DNA from: Aeromonas dhakensis
Lineage (GTDB): Bacteria > Pseudomonadota > Gammaproteobacteria > Enterobacterales > Aeromonadaceae
Direction: 5' to 3'
DNA length: 64,000 bases
Assembly: GCF_000820305.1 (NCBI RefSeq)
Contig: NZ_CDBH01000045.1
Coordinates: forward strand, 413,451 to 477,450
The notes under the pieces were generated by a model that saw only the letters and a list, made by a program, of their open reading frames with translations, was not told where the DNA came from and did no database searches. Below, in pieces: positions 59,718 through 64,000 of this stretch. Positions within the stretch are counted from its first letter, which is position 1, and each line of letters starts with the position of its first letter. The position numbers and the translations under genes were made by a program.

Positions 59718-60506
59718 TTAGAGCCCGGCCCAGCGTTTGAGGCTGTTGACCTGCACCCGCTGATCGGCCTGGGCGATGTCGCCGCTGGCCCGCAGCGCCT
59801 TGAGGGCGATGGGAAGGGCGGCGCGCACTTCGCTGGCCGTCATGCCGGCCTGCAGGGCCGGGTGATAGGCGAGCTTGAGCAGCACGTAATCGAGCCCGGT
59901 CGGGAAACTGTCGATGCTGTTGTCGTTGAAGATGGAGGGAAACACCTTGTCCGAATCGTTGGGCAGTCCCATCACCTGGGTGAGCTCCTCCACCACGCAG
60001 TCGAGGAAGCGCCCCTTGGCCCGGCTGTAATCCACCGGAATGATGATGGTGGCGCGGGCCATCTCGCGGCGGGTATTGGTGGTGAAGTTGGCCATGCAGA
60101 GTCCCTCCTTGAGCGCCGTCTTGACGGAGGCATCCTGCCCCATAGTGCGCTTGGCCCAGCTCGCCATCTTGGCGCGTTCGGTCATGATCAGGGTGATGTT
60201 GGGCCGCTCGCTGACCAGGGCGATGGGGCGGCCGATGATGCCGGCCAGATGCTGGCTCTGCACCCTGACCACCTCGCTTTGCAGCGCCTTGTCGCCAAAC
60301 TCGTTGACCAGCTTGAGCCGGATGGGCTGCTGCCAGCGGGAGAAGCGCACGTTCTGTTCGTGGCCGTACTCCCGCTTCATGGCGATCTCAAAGAAGCTTG
60401 CGGTGAGATAGGCATCGCTCTGCCAGCGTTCAGCCGCCGAGAGGGAAGGGCTCAGCAAGAGTGCCGCCATCAACCAGCGGGCAAGTGGTCGGCGCAACGG
60501 GGTCAT
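59718..60506 (-). CDS. Secreted DUF2927 protein
   Basis: 262 residues with a signal peptide (LARWLMAALLLSPSLSAAERW). The mature part matches the DUF2927 pattern: TASFFEIAMKREYG, QQPIRLKLVNEFGDKAL, NITLIMTER, and a late CVVEELTQVMGLPNDSD, which resembles a metallopeptidase helix (HExxH-like) in which the catalytic positions are changed (EELTQ). GGAGGAGA lies just before the ATG. The next gene upstream, ygjP-like, ends 26 bases away, so the two form an operon. The function is unknown. Confidence 0.75.
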   Translation of the reverse strand: MTPLRRPLARWLMAALLLSPSLSAAERWQSDAYLTASFFEIAMKREYGHEQNVRFSRWQQPIRLKLVNEFGDKALQSEVVRVQSQHLAGIIGRPIALVSERPNITLIMTERAKMASWAKRTMGQDASVKTALKEGLCMANFTTNTRREMARATIIIPVDYSRAKGRFLDCVVEELTQVMGLPNDSDKVFPSIFNDNSIDSFPTGLDYVLLKLAYHPALQAGMTASEVRAALPIALKALRASGDIAQADQRVQVNSLKRWAGL

Positions 60507-60532
60507 GTCTCCTCCTTGAAACCTGCGATGGG

Positions 60533-61036
60533 TCAGCGTGCGGCACGCTCGAGATCACGCCAGGTGAGCCAGAGCCTCAGATCAAACTCCAGTTGATGAT
60601 AGTCCGGCTCCATATGCTGACAGAGCTGATAGAAGCTCTTGTTGTGATCCTTCTCTTTCAGGTGGGCCAGCTCATGCACCACGATCATCTTCAGGAAGGC
60701 CGGGTGGGCCTCCTTGAACAGGGCGGCGATGCGGATCTCGTTCTTGGCCTTGAGCTTGCTGCCCTGCACCCGGCTTACATAGGTGTGCAGGCCGAGGGCA
60801 TCCTTGATCACGTTGATCTTGCCGTCGAAGATCACCTTGGAAAGCGGCGCCGAGCTCTTCAGGTAGCGGTTCTTCAGCTCCATGGTGTAGGCGAGCAGCG
60901 CCTTGTCGCTCTGGATGAGGTGGGTCTCAGGATAGCGCCTGGCCAGCACCTCCCCGAGCTTGCCCGCCGCGATCAGCTGTTGCACCTGGGCCTTGAGGGG
61001 CTCGGGGTAGCCACCGAGATAGGTCAGTTCCGCCAT
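60533..61036 (-). CDS. YgjP-like (WLM/UTP-associated) metallopeptidase-type protein
   Basis: 167 residues from ATG 61036. The zinc-peptidase motif HELAHLKEKDHNKSFYQLC (H-E-x-x-H plus a downstream His) matches the YgjP/COG1451 family; the segment following it, MEPDYHQLEFDLRLWL, also fits. An in-frame TTG at 61051 could extend it by five residues. Cytoplasmic. The substrate is unknown. First gene of a two-gene unit with the DUF2927 gene. Confidence 0.8.
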   Translation of the reverse strand: MAELTYLGGYPEPLKAQVQQLIAAGKLGEVLARRYPETHLIQSDKALLAYTMELKNRYLKSSAPLSKVIFDGKINVIKDALGLHTYVSRVQGSKLKAKNEIRIAALFKEAHPAFLKMIVVHELAHLKEKDHNKSFYQLCQHMEPDYHQLEFDLRLWLTWRDLERAAR

Positions 61037-61177
61037 GTCTGCATTACTCAATACATCAAAAGAGCGCCATTGTAGTCAGCGCGTCGCCGCTTGCCTACCG
61101 TTTCGGGCCGGGCCTGCCTCACCGCAATGAAAAGGCCATCATCGCGGGATGACGGCCCTGTGCGCTCAAGGGGGGGC

Positions 61178-62821
61178 TCAGCGTCTGCGATAGAGACCCG
61201 GATCCACCTCTTCATACTGGCTCACCAGGTATTGATAGAAGGCGAGGCTGGAGGGGGAACTTGGCTTCTTGAGCTCATCGGCCACCCGATCCGGCTTGGC
61301 GATGATGAACTTGGGGCTCTGGCGCTTGAGGTCGGCCAGCACCCGTTCACGCACGTCGTAGGGCGGGTTGACGTTGGCAAAGAACAGGTAGGCGGAGGCC
61401 GGCTGGCGATCGGTCCAGAGGTAATATTGCGGCTGGATGCCATCCACCCAGATCTTGTCGGCAGGGGTGCTTTCGGCCAGGATCCGGTCGACCCGTACCT
61501 GGGCCGGTGGGTTGAAGGGCCTGCCTTTCTGGCTGCCTTCCCAGGCGTTGTTGAGCATCAGGGCCAGCATGGCCAGCGAAGCAAGCCAGGGGGTGGCACT
61601 GCGCACGTCCCAGGCGCGCCAGAGCGGCACCAGAATGAGCACCGGCAGCGCCCACAGCAGGCTGTTGCCGAGCACTTCACGTACCCGTTCCAGTGACCAC
61701 TCCTTGGTGCTCCAGCCGTAACCGAGCTGCTGGGCCAGCAGCCAGCTGGCGGTCAGCACCACCAGCGAGATGCAGAGCAGACCGAGGGCATCGGCCTGCT
61801 GTTCGCTGCGATCCAGCAGGCAGGCCAGCGGCAGCAGGGCCAGCTGCAGATAGAGCACGTCGTAGTGATCGAACACGTGGCCGGAGACCGAGTTGGCGAT
61901 CAGGGTGAAGATGACCCCAAACAGGGTGGCGCACAGCACCGGCAGGTACCACTCCTGACGCCGGCTCATCATCAGCACGATGAAGGCGGGCAGCAGCATG
62001 ATGAGGCCGGTACGCAGCAGGCCGACGCTGCCCACATCCGGCGAGAAGCCGTTGCCGTAGCTCCCCTCGAAGAAGATGTCGAAGGCGTAGTACTTGAATT
62101 CGGCCAGCAGGTTGTGGTGCTGGAAGTAGGCCAGCAGCGGACCGCCGACAAGCGCCAGCCCCAGCAGGCTGGAGCAGAGCAGGGAGAGGGCGCAGCGCCA
62201 CTGCTCGCGCAGGCACCAGTGGCAGAACAGCACCAGATACCAGGCGCCCCAGAAGGCGCCGTTGTTGGTGCGCATCCAGGCGACGATGGCAAAGGTAAGC
62301 GCGGCCACCAGCGCCGGTCCCCAGCTGCAGCGCTTGTCCAGCAGCATGGTGATGAAGGCCCACTGGGCGATGAGGGCCAGATGGAACGTCCAGTCCTCGG
62401 TCATGTTGCCGTAGTAGTAGCGGGTGCCATAGAGCGCCAGCACCGCCAGCATGCTGCCGAGTCGGGCCCGCAATGAGAGGCCGAGCTGACCGAAGGCCTG
62501 CCAGCTGGCCATCAGTCCCAGCCAGCAGAGCGCCCACTCCAGCAGCCAGATCCCGAAGAAGCCGCCGAGGCCGTAGCCGAAGGCGTCGAGGGCGAAGATC
62601 ATGGGGCCCTTGATGTCGATCATGTCCCGATAGAGCACGCCCCCCTCGCTCCACATCTTGCCCATCACGGCAAACAGCGAGGCGTCGAAGCCCGGCGCCA
62701 TGCCGTGGAACAGCGGGTTGCGCAGGCAGAACAGCAAGGCCAGCAAACCGGTGAGCAGGATCACCAGCGGCCGCAGGCCTGGATTGACGCGAGGAGGAGT
62801 AAAACGGATGGCATGATTCAT
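61178..62821 (-). CDS. Multi-spanning membrane protein, glycosyltransferase (GT-C/ArnT-like)
   Basis: 547 residues with about ten hydrophobic segments. The first periplasmic loop after segment 1 contains acidic residues in GMAPGFDASLFAVMGKMWSEG and YRDMIDIKGP, the pattern of GT-C enzymes (PMT/ArnT/GT39 superfamily) that use lipid-linked sugars. A C-terminal soluble part (about 450-547) includes ADKIWVDGIQPQYYLWTDRQ and RQSPKFIIAKPD. ATG 62821 (MNHAIRFTPPR) is preferred; the frame is open far upstream but reads as non-coding there. The sugar acceptor is unknown. Confidence 0.72.
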   Translation of the reverse strand: MNHAIRFTPPRVNPGLRPLVILLTGLLALLFCLRNPLFHGMAPGFDASLFAVMGKMWSEGGVLYRDMIDIKGPMIFALDAFGYGLGGFFGIWLLEWALCWLGLMASWQAFGQLGLSLRARLGSMLAVLALYGTRYYYGNMTEDWTFHLALIAQWAFITMLLDKRCSWGPALVAALTFAIVAWMRTNNGAFWGAWYLVLFCHWCLREQWRCALSLLCSSLLGLALVGGPLLAYFQHHNLLAEFKYYAFDIFFEGSYGNGFSPDVGSVGLLRTGLIMLLPAFIVLMMSRRQEWYLPVLCATLFGVIFTLIANSVSGHVFDHYDVLYLQLALLPLACLLDRSEQQADALGLLCISLVVLTASWLLAQQLGYGWSTKEWSLERVREVLGNSLLWALPVLILVPLWRAWDVRSATPWLASLAMLALMLNNAWEGSQKGRPFNPPAQVRVDRILAESTPADKIWVDGIQPQYYLWTDRQPASAYLFFANVNPPYDVRERVLADLKRQSPKFIIAKPDRVADELKKPSSPSSLAFYQYLVSQYEEVDPGLYRRR

Positions 62822-62922
62822 GGGTGACCTGTTCCTGCTGGGAAGTCTCGAAAGCGGGCCTATCTTGCCGAGCCTGACCACACGATGCAATGGGCCAGGG
62901 GAATGTGCTTGAAATAATTTGC

Positions 62923-62959
62923 AAAAGTGCCGCTTTACGACAAGAAAGCGGCACGTTTT
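62923..62959 (-). terminator. Terminator after the 5'-nucleotidase gene
   Basis: On the minus strand GTGCCGCTTT pairs with AAAGCGGCAC, followed by TTTTGC. It stands between the nucleotidase stop and the glycosyltransferase-like gene. A second hairpin (about 62977-63005, GGGCGAAGCC/GGCTTTCGCCC) precedes it. Confidence 0.75.
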
Positions 62960-63018
62960 ATGGCGTACGGGGACAAAGGGCGAAGCCGAGTCCGGCTTTC
63001 GCCCCGGCTGGCGGGGGC

Positions 63019-64000
63019 TCAGCCGGCGGTCGGCCCCTGATACTCCACCCGCGCCGGCATGGCGGTGAGCGCCGGCAGATAGCGGGCCCAGCGGATGAAG
63101 GCATCCGCCAGGGTGATGCCGAGCTCCTGATTGTGCTGGGTCAGGGTGCGGGCAAGGGCGGTGTAGCCCTCCTTGCCGGAGGCGGTGTAGGCGCTGGAGA
63201 CCCCCCGATAGATGGCGTCGGTGTCGACCGCTTGCCACTCATCAGGCGCACGCTCCCACTCCAGCCGGGTGATCCGGCGCCCCTTGGGCTGATCCGCCTG
63301 ATAACAGAAGCGCACTCCGGCGGTGTAGGGGAAGCTGCCGCTGCCATTGCCCGTCACGCCGTTGTTGGTGGCGTTGTCGATGGCCCCCTCCAGCGCTTCG
63401 GCCAATTCATGACCGTGCACCCGATAGAGAGTGAGCGGGATGGCGAAGGGCAGCAGGCGGCCGGCGATGTCCGCTTCGCTGAGCGGCCCGGGTTCGAGGG
63501 AGCAGCGCACCCCGCCGGCGTTGTGCAGGGCGAAGTCCACCTGACCGACCTGCTCGCGGGCGCTGGCCAGCATGGCGCTCGCCACCAGGGGGGCGACCTG
63601 GCTGCCGGCCGGCAGGTTGGCATCGGGCAGCCGCTGGTGGTGCAGCGGCTCGTCAAGGCGGGTCACGATGCGCTGGGTCATGGTCTCCAGCTCGGGCCGG
63701 TAGCGCCTGGCCAGATGCTGTTCCAGTTCGGGATCGGGGTCGCAGAAGGTGAGCCCGGCCGGCGGATTGCCGGCAAAGGGCCAGGGCTGCCAGGGCAGCC
63801 ACTCCAGCTGGCCGCGGCTGCGCGCTACCCGGCCGCGCTCGTCAAAGGTCAGCTCGCACACCCCGAGGCAGAGGGCGCTGTGGGCGGCGTGCAGGACGGC
63901 CACCCCGTTCACCATCAGCGGGTAGCTGCCTTCGCTGTCGAGCCCGAGCGGCGCCAGCTCCCCCAGCAGGCTGTGGGTGTGGCCGCCGATGATGAGGCTG
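63019..64000 (-). CDS. 5'-nucleotidase/UshA-like metallophosphoesterase, C-terminal part
   Basis: The frame is open to the window edge, so the N-terminus is missing (327 codons visible). The first visible residues contain the late metallophosphatase motif IIGGHTHSLL, followed by the 5'-nucleotidase C-terminal domain: SAMLASAREQVGQVDFALHNAGGVR, GPLSEADIAGRLLPFAIPLTLYRVHGHELAEALEGA, written over about residues 180-240, and GSGSFPYTAGVRF. UshA-type enzymes hydrolyse nucleotides and UDP-sugars in the periplasm. Whether this one carries a signal peptide cannot be seen. An internal ATG at 63915 is not the true start. Confidence 0.88.
   Translation of the reverse strand, partial: SLIIGGHTHSLLGELAPLGLDSEGSYPLMVNGVAVLHAAHSALCLGVCELTFDERGRVARSRGQLEWLPWQPWPFAGNPPAGLTFCDPDPELEQHLARRYRPELETMTQRIVTRLDEPLHHQRLPDANLPAGSQVAPLVASAMLASAREQVGQVDFALHNAGGVRCSLEPGPLSEADIAGRLLPFAIPLTLYRVHGHELAEALEGAIDNATNNGVTGNGSGSFPYTAGVRFCYQADQPKGRRITRLEWERAPDEWQAVDTDAIYRGVSSAYTASGKEGYTALARTLTQHNQELGITLADAFIRWARYLPALTAMPARVEYQGPTAG

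Noticed and set aside
62470..63238. Upstream extension of the glycosyltransferase-like frame beyond ATG 62821
   Set aside because: The extension overlaps the 5'-nucleotidase gene on the same strand and crosses its terminator; its translation is non-protein-like.

Overview
This window looks like a chromosome segment of an Aeromonas species (Gammaproteobacteria, Aeromonadales). The grounds are a GC-rich coding bias, the run lrp-ftsK-lolA-rarA-serS, the pair aat-bpt close to clpS-clpA, a complete sapABCDF operon, a psp locus running into ycjX-ycjF, phhA-phhB and tyrR, and a type VI secretion (T6SS) vgrG/PAAR tail. The genus is inferred from gene content and protein resemblance; no database search was done.

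Region 1 (1-7170) is the distal end of a T6SS cluster: the C-terminus of a probable VasL/TssA-like protein, a PAAR spike-tip protein, a VgrG without an effector extension, a 1046-residue putative effector and two small secreted proteins that probably give self-immunity. The effector combines an M23-like (LytM) module, an EF-hand loop, a lysozyme-like domain and an M15-like D-Ala peptidase domain. Its C-terminal half and both immunity genes are strongly AT-rich, unlike their surroundings. Region 2 (7175-9120) is mobile-element debris: an IS3-family element with a 3-bp target duplication, itself carrying broken ORFs, inserted into or beside a decayed IS481-like transposase. This debris lies against the 3' end of a tRNA operon (Pro-Arg-His, minus strand).

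Region 3 (9500-29500) is conserved core: folD, cspD, clpS-clpA, infA, bpt and aat, a glycine-zipper envelope protein, a REC-REC-GGDEF protein, trxB, lrp-ftsK-lolA-rarA-serS, cvpA-purF and miaE. Aat and Bpt (which attach destabilising N-terminal residues) lie within 5 kb of ClpS and ClpA (which recognise and unfold such proteins), so an N-degron pathway is gathered in one place.

Region 4 (29590-46020) holds envelope-stress and aromatic amino acid functions: sapABCDF (minus), pspF divergent from pspABC-ycjX-ycjF with a clear sigma-54 promoter, phhA-phhB with an upstream TyrR box, tyrR, and a yfiR-yfiN-yfiB c-di-GMP signalling operon. Two genes here, sapC and phhB, are each followed by a diverged partial copy of their own 3' end.

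Region 5 (46070-64000) contains a TerC-family membrane protein, an ATP-NAD-kinase-like protein, yfcL, an acyl-CoA synthetase, cdd with a CRP site, yohJ-yohK, a clan GH-D alpha-galactosidase, sbcB, a LysR/pirin divergent pair, a Zur-box-controlled pair of zinc-free ribosomal proteins (L31B/L36B), a LexA-controlled dinI, a DUF2927 protein, a YgjP-like metallopeptidase, a membrane glycosyltransferase-like protein and the C-terminal part of a 5'-nucleotidase that runs off the window end.
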